NCBI GenBank assembly: GCA_012932295.1
Contig: JAAONU010000004.1
Span: 9,176,630 to 9,240,629, forward strand
Source: Cyclina sinensis
Lineage: Eukaryota; Mollusca; Bivalvia; Venerida; Veneridae
Direction of reading: 5' to 3'
DNA length: 64,000 nt
This document shows, in pieces, positions 21,092 to 31,754 of the stretch. How positions within the stretch are numbered: position 1 is the first letter of the stretch; each line of letters begins with the position of its first letter. A program made the position numbers and the translations under genes. The notes beneath the pieces were generated by a model. It was not told the origin of the DNA, made no database searches, and was given only the letters and a program-made list of their open reading frames with translations.

Positions 21092-24000
21092 GGTTGGTAC
21101 TTCCCACCCCCTGCACGGTACACCCTCCTCCCAACCCTGTGCCCCCCCAGCCCCACCTTGGACCTGTTTTTTTTTTTTCTCTTTAATGGGTAAGTACTTG
21201 CAAGCTCATTTCCAACAGATAAAACAGATGAGCATTGATAACCGTCTGCAGTGCTCTTTATTTTTAGCTCACCTGAGCCTTTGGCTCATGGTGAGCTATT
21301 GTGACCAGACTTTGTCCGTCGTCCGTCAACAATTCCATTCAAACGACATCTCTTCTGAAACCTCTGGGCCAAATTTGATGAAACTTGCCTGGGATGTTCT
21401 TTGCATGAAGCTCTACCAAAGTTGTTCAAAGAATTCAATTCCATCAAGAACTCTGATTGCTATGGCAACTTAAAGGGAAAACTTCGAAAATCTTATTGTC
21501 TGAAACCACAAGGCCCTGAGCCTTAAGATTTGGTATGTGGCATTGTCTAGTCAACCTCTATCAAGTTTGTTCAAAGTATGCCCCTGGGGTCAAATTTGGC
21601 CCCACCCCGGGGGTCAATTGATTTTACATAGGCTTATATAGTGAAACTTTAAAAAAAAAATTTGTCTGAAACCACAAGGCCCTGAGCCTTAAGATTTGGT
21701 ATGGGACATTGTCTAGTGAACCTCTACCAAGTTTGTTCAAATTATGCCCCTGGGGTCAAATTTGGCCCCGCCCTGGGGGTCAACTGATTTAACATAGTGA
21801 AACTTTAAAAATCTTCTTGTCTGAAACCACAAGGCCCTGAGCCTTAAGATTTGGTATGTAGCAATGTCATGTGGACATCTACCAAGTTTGTTGAAATTAA
21901 ACCCCTGGGGTCAATATTGGCCCCTACCTGGGGGGTCAATGAATTTTACATATATATAGAAAAACTTTAAAAATCTTCTTGTCTGAAACCACAAGGCCCC
22001 GAGATCTAAGATTTGGTATGTAGCATTGTCTTGTGGACCTCTACTAAGTTTGGTCAAATTATGCCCCTGGGGTCAAATTTAGCCCTGCACTGGGGGTCAA
22101 CTTATTTTACATAGGGAAAACTTTGAAAATCTTCTTGTTTGTATAAAATATGAGATCTTTGAATATCTTCAGTTAGAAAATGTAATGTTGCATCTGATGT
22201 TTGCTTAACGGTAGACCCTCAGGCAAAGTACTCAGGTGAGCGATCCAGGGCCATCATGGCCCTCTTGTTTTCCTTGTTCCATTTGGCTGATTTTTACCAA
22301 CCAAGGTTGTGGCCCATGATTTGTCCAAATTTGAATACAGTAGGACTATCTCCATAACTACTAGTTAGATTTTGACAAAAGTTCACACCGATGATCAGGT
22401 ATAGTTATGCATATTATTGGTTTATACTTAGTGGATGATATTTAGCAGACATGCTGCCCTTGATTTGTCCAAGTTTGAATAGAGTTATAACTGGTATTCT
22501 TCATGGTAAATGACAGGTGGGGGAGACAGATGTTTTTCTCAAAAACAATATCTAGTTTGATGTTGGAACCTTACACAATTTAGAAAATACAACATTTAAG
22601 GGACATACCCTAATATTTACCATTGAAATTCTGCATATGTATTATACTGGCCCTTCTCTTTAAAATGAAAACTAACTGATAGTTTAAAGAAGAATATCTG
22701 TTCAAAACATATTTCTTTTAAACATAGAAATCAAATAAACGTTTATTTGTAACCCCCAAAAAGAAGATACTACATAAAGACTAATTTAATTGCATTCAGT
22801 TTTCCAGTTGTGCTTTGACTGACACCTTGGCATCGAGTAACAATGTATTCAGTACAGTTTCACATGAATTGGAAGAAAGTGGAATACTATAATTGTTAGA
22901 GTATGCAGTGCATCTGTCAGATGACCAATTTTTGTAGGTACAAAGGTTGTCGGTTCAATCTTTTCTGCAAAATTTGATTGTAACTTCCAGTTTCCAGTTA
23001 TTAGTGTAATATTTGTTAGATTAAATTGAGTACGTAACAAATTCAGTTCAGTAATTGTTTTTTCTCTAGGGCTATGCAGGATCAGAGGAAGTTTTGGGAA
23101 AATGTTTGCAGGGTCGTCGACAGGATGCCGTCATTGCATCCAAATTTGGCTTCCGGGAGGGACCTTTCACCCCTGCATACTCTGCTCAACAAATTGACGA
23201 ATCAATCACAAAGGCTTTGACAAAGCTACAGACAAATTACATTGATTTACTACAGGTGAAAAGCTGGTTTCATTTGTTTATTTCAGATGTTCTAGTAAGA
23301 AATTCTTTGGTGTTATTACTTGTACTTTCTTAACAGCTATCACCAGGTGTTGCCTTTCTAAATGTTTATACTTGCCTGAATATACATTTACCTTGCCACA
23401 AATATTTTTCATGATTACATTTTATCCTTCATAAATATAACATATACAGGCACATTGCAGGCTTGATCGACAGTGCCTTTTCGGTGACACGGTAAATTTT
23501 TCATTTGTCAAGCCTTTTTTTCTAAATTTCATATTTTTAGGCACATTTCCCAAGTTTTATAGAAAATACAGAAGAAGCTGTTACAGAATTGAAGAGACAG
23601 GTATCACTAGGTAGAATAAAAAGTTTTGGGGTCTGTAACTTTGGACCTAAGAACTTGAAGCACCTGTTTGACCTAGGGGTTGTACCAGTTTCTAATCAGG
23701 TAAGCTTTAGGTAGTTCTAGTGCTTTAAATATAGATGATTGTTCCAAATATCCAGTTGGTAATACTATACATTGATAAACTTTAGAGCAGTATTAAAATC
23801 CTGCATGAACATTTGGGATACAAATCTGCAGACACATTCAATGTAGAAAACACAAAACAGCTTCATTTCATTCTGTCATGGTTTTTTTGATGGCATTTTG
23901 GCCATGTCATGGTTTTTTCAAAAAACTATATAGCTATTATTTTTTAGGTACATTTTTGAATTAGTTGAATATAGCGAAAATTTGTTCCAGAAAAGTGAAT

Positions 24001-26987
24001 CACTTTTCTGTTAAGTGTTATTGTCCAAAAAAAATTTATAATTAAAGTTCATTATAGTAATAAACAATTTCAAAGTATTTCTGTTTTAAAAAAAAAACAC
24101 ACACAAAAGTGGAAAATTATAGTAATGATGCTTATTCCAGTCCACTCTCATATTTTTTGATGGCTATGAAAAATGAAGGTTTTTCACTATATATATGTAT
24201 TTCAGATATGTTACAATCTATTATGGAGGTCTGCAGAGCATGGCATCTTGCCAATTTGTAAAGAAAAGGATATCGCAATTCTTGCATACAGTCCCCTCCA
24301 GCAGGGCCTCCTTAGTGGTAATTATATGACAGTTGATGATGTGCCTATGGGAAGAAGAAGAGGAAAACTATTCTCACCTGAGAGGTGCGTCTCCTTATTG
24401 GAAAATAAATAATTTCTCTGCAAAATTTTCACTGTTTTGTTGAAAAAACTATCTTTTCAAAACCTGTCGGATTGGTACTTTTTGAGACAAGTAAATAGAA
24501 ATGTACCATAATTGTGCAGTTCTACAATTATTGCTGACTGTTTTGTGAAGCACTTCGAGTACATAGATTTTATTATATCAACTTATATGATCGGCATCGT
24601 CATGCAAATCATCTCAATCTAGTTACCTTGAATTTTGAAATGGCAGATCTTAACAGATGACAGTTTGTCATGATGGCATCAAATTGAAAAATTTTTGGTA
24701 TGCAATCATTTCCAAATTGACGACATACTTATTATATACTTGAACATCTTTTTTTCACACTTATGTTTCTCTACTAATATGTGGTATGTCATATTTTTGT
24801 AAAACTTTAAGTATTTCAATGGGTGAAGAGGTTATAAATGCTGTTTTCTTCTTTTTCCAGTAGTACTTCAGAAACTTTTTGCTTTCAGTTACATATTTTT
24901 TTGTTTTCTTTGTTTTTCTCACATTTGCATTTTCTATGTATTTTTGTTTATTTACAGTTGTAGTCTAGGCCGTCATGGAACTCCAGGATGTGAGAAAGAA
25001 ATGTTTGAGGTAAGTAGCAGGGGTACTAAGAATGTAGTCGTAAACATACATGTATACTGAATATTTTCTTTTACAACCTTAAACATAAAAGTTAAAACCC
25101 CAGGTCAGCAAACTGAACCCAATATGCCATACCTGTACTTTTTATATGCCTATTTCAAAAAACGGGTTGTATTATGATAATGCCCATGGTGGGTGGACAG
25201 GCTGGTGGCGTCCAATTTTGTCCAGAGCATGTCTTCTACATGCATGGTTGGATCTTAGTATTACTTGACACAAATTTTCACCATTGTGAAGTGGAGTGTC
25301 GCTTGCAAAAGTCAGGTCCCTGTTGTCAAAGTCACACAGAGGTCAAAGGTCAGATAAAAATATGAAAATGTGTTTATGGAGCATTTAGTGAACATGAATT
25401 GAGGGATTCTATTACTTATATTCACCATCATAAGACTGAGCATTACACACATAATCAAGGTCCATATATGCAAGGTGAGGGTCACATTAGAGATTATGAA
25501 ATGTCCAGATTTTGTCCGGAGCGTGTCTCTTACATACATGGAGAGATTTTTGTATTGTCTGATACAAATGTTCAGCATCATAAGACATAGTGTTGCATGC
25601 ATGAACCAGGTCTCTAGCTCAAAGATCAAGGTCACACTTAGAAGTCAGATGAAAACATTTGTTCAGAGCAGAACTACATGTATTGAGGTATTTTAATATA
25701 ACTTGGCACAAATGTTCACCATTATGAGGTGGAGTTCACATCCCAGTTGCCAAGATCAAGGTCACACATAAAGGTCAGAGGTCAGATAAAAGTATGAAAA
25801 TGTGTATGGACCATTTAGTCATCATGAATTAAGGGGCTTTATCACAAATGTACACCATCATGAGACTAAGCGTTACACACATAATCCAGGTCCATATTTT
25901 TGCAAGATCAAGGTCACCAAAGGTGATGAAATTTCCAGATTTTGTCTGGATCATACCTTGTCAGTATCCAGCACTAGGAAAAGTCAAACTTGCTTCCCAA
26001 TTAACACCTCTTTTTCTCAGTTATATGCACATCTTCACCAAAAGCTTTTGGGATGGGCATATTTTGTGACAATGGCACCCTTGTTTTGTTTTTTTTGTAT
26101 TTGTCAAATTTACAGGTAAGATTTCAATTTAACCACAGATGAGTCAGCTTTGGCCTCTTGTATAGTGTTTCTGCCTCATTCACTTCTCTGAAAATCTTCT
26201 CAGGAACTCGTTTTACAAACTGATATTGAGGTCATATGAATAAACTATTGTTAAAAGTCAGTGTGTTATTGCATAAAATATTGCTTTCTATCTAATACTT
26301 TCAGTCACTGCATACAATTAAAGATTTGTGTGCAAAAGCGAATGTACCAATGTCCAAAGCTTCGTTGTCATGGGTAATGCAACAGGAAACTAAGCCAATT
26401 GTGATAGTTGGTTGTAGAACTCCAGAACAGGTTGTCAATAACTATAATGTTGTCAAAATATCTGATGTAAGTAGAAATTGTTGATTTAAATTTTTCTTTA
26501 AAACAACTTTTCATAAGCCACTTACTGTGCATTGCTAAGGATGTGCTGAGAAATAGATTTCACAATACTCAGATATAATTCAGTGAATCTCTCATGCAGG
26601 AAAGAATTTTATCTTTAAAAAATACTTCTTAGAAATAAGCTTCCTACAGTGTTGTTTGTTATTGATGAACAATTGCACATACATAATATTTCATCATTGA
26701 ATAGTATGATTTCATCAAAACAAATGCAAGTTCTAGCCTAATTTCAACTTATTTAATGAGACAGAAAACGTGAAATGATGACTTAAACTTTGTGTTGGGT
26801 CGGTAACAAGTTGAAACAAAAACAAAATGTGTCATACATGCACCATGACACCACAAATTAATGATATTCATTAAATGTCCTTTGTTTCCAGGAGCTGGTC
26901 AAACAACTGACTGACGCCACTGAGGCAGTGAAGGAAAAAGTTGGTACCACACTTGACCAGTGGGCGACACCAGATAGATGCGAGTAA
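19307..26987 (+). CDS. Aldo-keto reductase, complete (8 coding exons, 336 aa)
   Basis: An NADPH-dependent (family knowledge) (alpha/beta)8-barrel oxidoreductase, probably cytosolic as no signal peptide is visible. Exons: 19307-19420, 20008-20070, 23070-23255, 23541-23699, 24206-24384, 24958-25009, 26305-26466, 26892-26987; all borders are GT/AG and all phases join. The tetrad is intact: Asp56 and Tyr61 (FDTAEGY), Lys84 (IASKFG), His123 (AHFP). Cofactor-side motifs include GRIKSFGVCNF, YNLLWR and AYSPLQQGLLSG. The pattern fits the bacterial-type AKR branch (YajO/Tas-like, often listed as 'uncharacterized oxidoreductase') rather than the vertebrate AKR1 group. The substrate cannot be read from sequence. 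The start is the first in-frame ATG, as no ATG precedes it in the open 5' extension. Confidence 0.93.
19640..19715 (-). repeat. tRNA-like SINE head in reductase intron 1
   Basis: On the minus strand an A-box-like TGGCTCAGTGGTCTAGGTTG and a B-box-like GGTTTGAATCC are spaced as in a tRNA. The stems are weak. Confidence 0.5.
20008..20070 (+). CDS. Aldo-keto reductase coding exon 2
   Basis: Residues 39-59, TSKAIVDKCLELGINFFDTA then E. Carries catalytic Asp56. Acceptor TTTTCAG, donor GAG|GTAAAA. Confidence 0.92.
20840..21185. repeat. C-rich and poly-T low-complexity block
   Basis: CCCCCTCCTCACCCCCACCC-type runs alternate with poly-T (37 T at 21052-21088) and three copies of a GGTA(G/A)GTACTTCCC/GC motif. 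It lies in reductase intron 2. Confidence 0.7.
21266..22268 (+). mobile_element. AGCTCACC-family Helitron-like element, full copy 1
   Basis: The 5' end is a long hairpin at 21266-21297: AGCTCACC+TGAGCC, loop TTT, GGCTCA+T+GGTGAGCT. It is followed by GTCCGTCGTCCGTC and core units of about 140-150 bp (markers 'CTGAAACCACAAGGCCC' and 'ATGCCCCTGGGGTCAA'). The 3' end has hairpin GGGCCA-TCA-TGGCCC (22248-22262), then TCTTGT|TT. It lies in reductase intron 2. The opposite-strand copy is at 35498-36638. Confidence 0.8.
23070..23255 (+). CDS. Aldo-keto reductase coding exon 3
   Basis: Residues 60-121. Carries Tyr61 at its start and Lys84 in IASKFG, then a helix ending TNYIDLLQ. Acceptor CTCTAG, donor CAG|GTGAAA. 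Confidence 0.92.
23541..23699 (+). CDS. Aldo-keto reductase coding exon 4
   Basis: Residues 122-174. His123 is in AHFPSF, followed by GRIKSFGVCNFGPKNL and VPVSNQ, the strand that contacts the nicotinamide in AKRs. Acceptor TTTTAG, donor CAG|GTAAGC. Confidence 0.92.
24206..24384 (+). CDS. Aldo-keto reductase coding exon 5
   Basis: Residues 175-233 plus two bases. Encodes YNLLWRSAEHGILPICKEKD and AYSPLQQGLLSG, the cofactor-binding barrel strands. Acceptor TTTCAG, donor GAGAG|GTGCGT. Confidence 0.92.
24958..25009 (+). CDS. Aldo-keto reductase coding exon 6
   Basis: Residues 234-251, SCSLGRHGTPGCEKEMFE. A 52-bp exon whose phase 2 entry fits exon 5 exactly. Acceptor TTACAG, donor GAG|GTAAGT. Confidence 0.88.
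25160..26084 (+). mobile_element. Dispersed element ending CCCTTGT, in reductase intron 6
   Basis: It opens near 'TTATGATAATGCCCATGG'. Longer units contain 'ATTTTGTCC(A/G)GAGC' (25215, 25509, 25936) and GATCAAGGTCAC. It closes 'GTGACAATGGCACCCTTGTT', like the CTTGT|TT ends of the other families. The 5' hairpin is not obvious. Confidence 0.6.
26305..26466 (+). CDS. Aldo-keto reductase coding exon 7
   Basis: Residues 252-305. Encodes ASLSWVMQQETKPIVIVGCR and TPEQVVNNYNV; the IVGCRTPEQ segment is the usual 2'-phosphate-binding strand and helix. Acceptor TTTCAG, donor GAT|GTAAGT. Confidence 0.92.
26892..26987 (+). CDS. Aldo-keto reductase coding exon 8 with stop
   Basis: Residues 306-336 and a TAA stop at 26985-26987. 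C-terminal helix and tail ending LDQWATPDRCE. Acceptor TTCCAG. Confidence 0.92.
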   Translation, partial: ELVKQLTDATEAVKEKVGTTLDQWATPDRCE

Positions 26988-27145
26988 TTAGTAGTTGTAT
27001 ACTATTTCAGGGATAATTCTTTGAGCCCATCATAACTAAGCTGTATGCCTCTTGGTTTAACAAACAACCTTGAAAATTGATTACCTGTAAGTTTCTCTTA
27101 ATGATTTCATACTTTCTTTGATCATTTATTTTAATTTGATATGTT

Positions 27146-27151
27146 AATAAA
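27146..27151 (+). other. Candidate poly(A) signal of the reductase gene
   Basis: AATAAA lies 159 bp after the stop codon. It is the first such hexamer downstream of the stop; other A/T-rich sites follow, so the true site is uncertain. Confidence 0.4.
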
Positions 27152-27776
27152 ACGCTAAAAGATTTTATTCATGTTTAAAATATAGTTACTGAATAATATA
27201 ATCATTTCACATTAATATAAGTGGGAGAAATGCTTGTTTTTTGTTGTTTTTTACCAGTATAAGTGTATGACCTCAGTGTATATAGGGAGGGCTATTTATA
27301 GAAGCATCATAAGGTTTATTTATAGTAACATCTTAAAGAAGCACAAATATTTTGGGCAAAGAGGAAAATACTGTATATTCCAAGAGTATCGATATAGCAA
27401 ATGTAGAATGTAATTAAAATTTCTTAATTACATGTATAACACACTATTGATTATTTTATATTGATTTTTCATGATTCAGGAATTTTCAGTCTTGTTAGTT
27501 TCCCCAGGAAGAATTTTAGGATACTGCTTATATAATGGTATAAGTGTGGCTAATAATTTACATGATGATGCTAATAATTGATGATGCAAATTTGTGATCA
27601 GAGCTTTGGGATCATGTATTCTTTTGATTTCTTTTTATATAATCAATTTCATGAAATTTTCAGATAGACTTTTACAAAATTGAGTCAGGAAACAAGAAAA
27701 TTACTCTTTTATCTAGTTTACATGTATTTCATGAAGTTTTGTAGTCAGGTTAAATTTTATCTTTTTAACCAGGTTT

Positions 27777-28538
27777 TCAATTTTGAAAATCCTGGTTATT
27801 AGATTGGGGTATGGCGGGCGGATGGGCGGATGGGCGGGCGTCAAACGAAATTGTGTCCGCTCTGTAACTCTTCAACCCTTTGAAGAATTTTGATGAAACT
27901 TCAGACAAATGTTTACCACATCAAGATGACGTGCAGAACGCATGTTCCGCATGGCTGGCTCCAAGGTCAAGGTCACAGTGACATTAACATTGAAAATCCT
28001 GTCCGCTCTGTAACTCTTCAACCCTTTGAAGAATTTTGATGAAACTTCAGACAAATGTTTACCACATCAAGATGACGTGCAGAACGCATGTTCCGCATGG
28101 CTGGCTCCAAGGTCAAGGTCACAGTGACATTAACATTGAAAATCCTGTCCGCTCTGTAACTCTTCAACCCTTTGAAGAATTTTGATGGCTCCAAGGTCAA
28201 GGTCACAGTGACATTAACATTGAAAATCCTGTCCGCTCTGTAACTCTTCAACCCTTTGAAGAATTTTGATGAAACTTCAGACAAATGTTTACCACATCAA
28301 GATGACGTGCAGAAATTGTTGTCTCATTATTAAGTATACTCCTTGCAGACAGTATTGTTAGCCGAAATTTACATCCTACTCATTATCATGTATTCTCATG
28401 AATATTATCTTTTCCTTCATGTCATGTTATAATCTTTTGAATATTCATAGCAATCTTCATTCTAAAATTCATACTATAGTATAGAATCAGAACAACATTT
28501 TTGAAAACCTGGTTTCGTGGCATTGCCATGTTTCTTGT
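27777..28538 (+). mobile_element. AACCAGG-family Helitron-like element with a 146-bp tandem core
   Basis: The 5' hairpin pairs AACCAGGTTTTCAA with TTGAAAATCCTGGTT, with one bulged base. It is followed by a GCGGGCGGATGGGCGG microsatellite. 'GTCCGCTCTGTAAC' starts core units at 27855, 28001, 28147 and 28231 (periods 146, 146, 84; the third unit has lost 62 bp). AACCAGGTTTTCAA returns inverted at 28501-28514, near the end TTTCTTGT|TT at 28538. Each unit carries AAGGTCAAGGTCACAGTGAC. Confidence 0.8.
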
Positions 28539-28544
28539 TTATTA

Positions 28545-29570
28545 TTTGTAGTCGTTTTATCTATTTTTATGGAATTTGTAGTCAACTTGTAAACCTAGTG
28601 TATAAATGATTCAGAGAGCCTGACTTACAACAAAGCTCATGAAAAAATCATGAACTTGTGTGTGATATAGACCTTTCTTCTTTGTAAATGTAAAAGTATG
28701 CCATCAGAAAAGTTATAAAGTGATAAGCATACAAGATTCTATATCAGTAGATTTGCACTGTGATTTTTGCTGAATGCTTCATTTACATTAAGTTTACTCT
28801 TGTATTTGGCATTACTGTGTATTTTCTGTAAGAGACTTACAGTTTACATAATATCAACACTAGCTGTACATTTTATATAGAACATTAACTTGAGGGTTTG
28901 TGTATTATATGAACATATGAAACACCAGTTTTGCACGGATACTTTTGCAATAATTTATGCTTGCTTTTTCATCTGTTTGCAGTATTTAGTGCAACTCCTA
29001 ATGCCTGTAACATTGGTGTGTAAAATTTGAACAAGACATTTAATCATGAATGAATAATTTCAGACTTAAGATTATTTCAACAAATTAATAACTACTTGAT
29101 TAAATGTCTCGGTCATACTTCATGATACAGCGGTCTAGGCTTTTCACCATCTATCATTTAAGGCTAGATCAGTAACTAAGATGTACTTTTGTAGCTGTAG
29201 CAAGAATTCATTGTTATCTGTACCCTTACCTGTGTGCATGGAAAATATGTGTTAACAGCTGAAGGAAATAACATCAGCTGATGAAGATAACTTACATATG
29301 TTATAATATGTTAGCAGGCTCATTCTGAATAAAATAAGAGAAAAAGTTTTGATTTTTGTTATTGATAAATCATTTCCAATCTTGTCATTTTGCATATTGC
29401 AGATTTGATTTAAGATCAGCATGATGAATTGATGTTTCAAATTGAGACAACAGCGTTTTCTTTACAACCCTTATGTTTAACTGGCAGTATTTATGTAGGC
29501 AAAAAATTCAGTTCAAAATGCTTATTTCAGTTCTTCTGGAAATCATTGACAGGAGTGGAGATCTTTTTCA
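28545..29570. other. Intergenic, nothing recognised
   Basis: AT-rich sequence downstream of the reductase gene. No open frame or repeat that I can support. Confidence 0.4.
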
Positions 29571-29575
29571 TGAAA

Positions 29576-30753
29576 ACAAGAGCCATGTTACACATGGTTA
29601 ATCCCCCCGCCGGGAAGAAGCTACCTAAGGGTTGTAACTTTCAAACACTCAATGTAATAATGTTTGAAGAAAATCCCACAAAAAATAGGCAAGGTAGAGT
29701 TATTGTTCTTGCAAACTGCACTTCCTACCAATGTGCTATGTCAGTGTATTAAGTTTGAAGAAAATCGCTCAAGCACTTATGTTTCGGACAAAGTTTTTCA
29801 ATTAAATCTGATAAAGGGGAATAATTCTAAAAGTAGGCAAGGTAGAGTTATTATTCTTACACACTGCACCTCCTCCAAATGTGCTCTTTCAGTATATGAA
29901 GTTTGAAGAAAATCACTCAAGTACTTTTAGAGTTATGCTCAGGACAAAACTGGAATGGACGCACGGACGGACGGACAGAGACCATTTCTAATATCCGCTC
30001 CGCCTTTGGTGGGGGGATAATAAGTTCAAGAATTCAAGAATTAGATATACATATATATGCTGGGATTTTTAAAATGTAAACAAGTAAATCTGATAAAGGG
30101 GAATAACTCTAAAAAATAGGCAAGGTAGAGTTATTGCACTACCTACCAATGTGCTCTGTCAGTGTATGAAGTTTGAATAAAATCCCTCAAGTAGTTTTGG
30201 AGTTATGCTCTGGACAAAATTTATCAAGCAATTCTGATAAAGGGGAATAACTTTAAAAATCGGCAGGGTAGAGTTATTGGACTTGCACACTGCACTACCT
30301 ACCAATGTGCTCTGTCAGTGTATGAAGTTTGAATAAAATCCCTCTAGCAGTTTTGGAGTTATGCTCCGGACAAAATTTATCAAGTGATTCTGATAAAGGG
30401 GAATATCTCTAAAAATAGGCAAGTTAGAGTTATTGGACTTGCACATTGCACTACCTACCAATGTGCTCTGTCAGTGTATGAAGTTTGAATAAAATCCCTC
30501 AAGTAGTTTTGGAGTTATGCTCTGGACAAAATTTATCAAGCAATTCTGATAAAGGGGAATAACTTTACAAATCGGCAGGGTAGAGTTATTGGACTTGCAC
30601 ACTGCACTACCTACCAATGTGCTCTGTCAGTGTATGAAGTTTGAATAAAATCCCTCAAGTAGTTTTGGAGTTATGCTCCGGACAAAATTGTTTCGGACGG
30701 ACGGACGCACGAAGGGCATTTCTAATATCCCCTTCGCCTTCGGTGGGGGGATA
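29576..30753 (-). mobile_element. Composite Helitron-like element, copy 2
   Basis: Same plan and order as 7046-8431: ACAAGAG, CCATGT-TAC-ACATGG hairpin (29583-29597), short array, GGAC tract, internal terminal hairpin (about 29991-30018), the same spacer of about 80 bp, then a second array ('GGCA(A/G)G' at 30120, 30263, 30419 and 30575; spacings 143, 156, 156) and the outer hairpin ending GGGGGGATA. It is one 156-bp unit shorter than copy 1. Confidence 0.8.
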
Positions 30754-30851
30754 ATAATTAGGTGGCTTTGAGGTCACAATGTAGTTATTTCCACTAACTG
30801 TTTCCATTTCCAAAAACTAGGTCAAAGGTGACGGTTACACTTAAGATTTTT

Positions 30852-31751
30852 ATGCCCCCACAAAGTGAGGTGCATATGCGTTGCAATTGTCCTTCCGTAC
30901 GTCCGTCCGTACGTCCCAAAATCTTGTGAACACAACTCCTCTTAAACCAGATGGCAGATTTTGCTTAAACTTCCAGGGATGAACAACCTTAATGTGTAGA
31001 TGGTAGTAAAGGAAGGAATTTTCGCTGCGACCAAATTTAATAGAATTATGGCCCTTTGTTGATTTTTTCACTAGAAATTTTGTGAACGCAACTCCTCTTC
31101 AACCTGGATGGCAGATTTTGCTTAAACTTCCAGGGATGAACAACCTTAATGTGTAGATGGTAGTAAAGGAAGGAATTTTTGCTGCGACCAAATTTAACAG
31201 AATTATGGCCCTTTGTTGTTTTTTTCACTATATACCATATAGAAATTTTGTGAACGAAACTCCTCTTAAACCAGATGGCAGATTTTGCTTAAACTTCCAG
31301 GGATGAACAACCTTAATGTGTAGATGGAAGTAAAGGAAGGAATTTTTGCTACGACCAAATTTAACAGAATTATGGCCCTTTGTTGATTTTTTCACTATAT
31401 ACCATATAGAAATTTTGTGAACGCAACTCCTCTTAAACCGGATGGCAGATTTTGCTTAAACTTCCAGGGATGAACAGCTTTAATGTGTAGATGGTAGTAA
31501 AGGAAGGAATTTTTGCTGTGACCATATTTAACAGAATTATGGCCCTTTGTTGATTTTTTCACTATATACCATATAAATAATTGAACATATAAATTTTACA
31601 TTTGTAATTTAATTTAACATGTACATAAGGTTACCTGTAGATCATTTTAGGTATATGTACAGAAAAAATCTTACATACAGGATATACATGCTCTTGTTTA
31701 TGAGCACTTATGCATAGTGGGGGCATCTGTGTCCTATGGACACAGTTCTAG
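30852..31751 (+). mobile_element. GTGTCC-family Helitron-like element, full copy
   Basis: Starts ATGCCCCCAC-AAA-GTGAGGTGCAT (imperfect hairpin), then a GTCCTTCCGTACGTCCGTCC tract. Core units carry 'GATGGCAGATTTTGCTTAAA' and 'AATTATGGCCCTTTGTTG' (marker at 30981, 31138, 31305, 31472; spacings 157, 167, 167). It ends with hairpin GTGTCC-TAT-GGACAC (31729-31743), then AGTTCTAG|T. CTAG before a T and just after a hairpin is the canonical Helitron 3' end. Confidence 0.75.
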
Positions 31752-31754
31752 TTT

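Noticed and set aside
27872..28284. Overlapping minus-strand frames with repeated residues
   Set aside because: They are translations of the 146-bp tandem repeat, not a protein.
30850..31228. Minus-strand frames with a repeated GHNS(I/V)KFGRS pattern
   Set aside because: Translation of the tandem core of the GTGTCC-family element; the pattern follows the DNA repeat.
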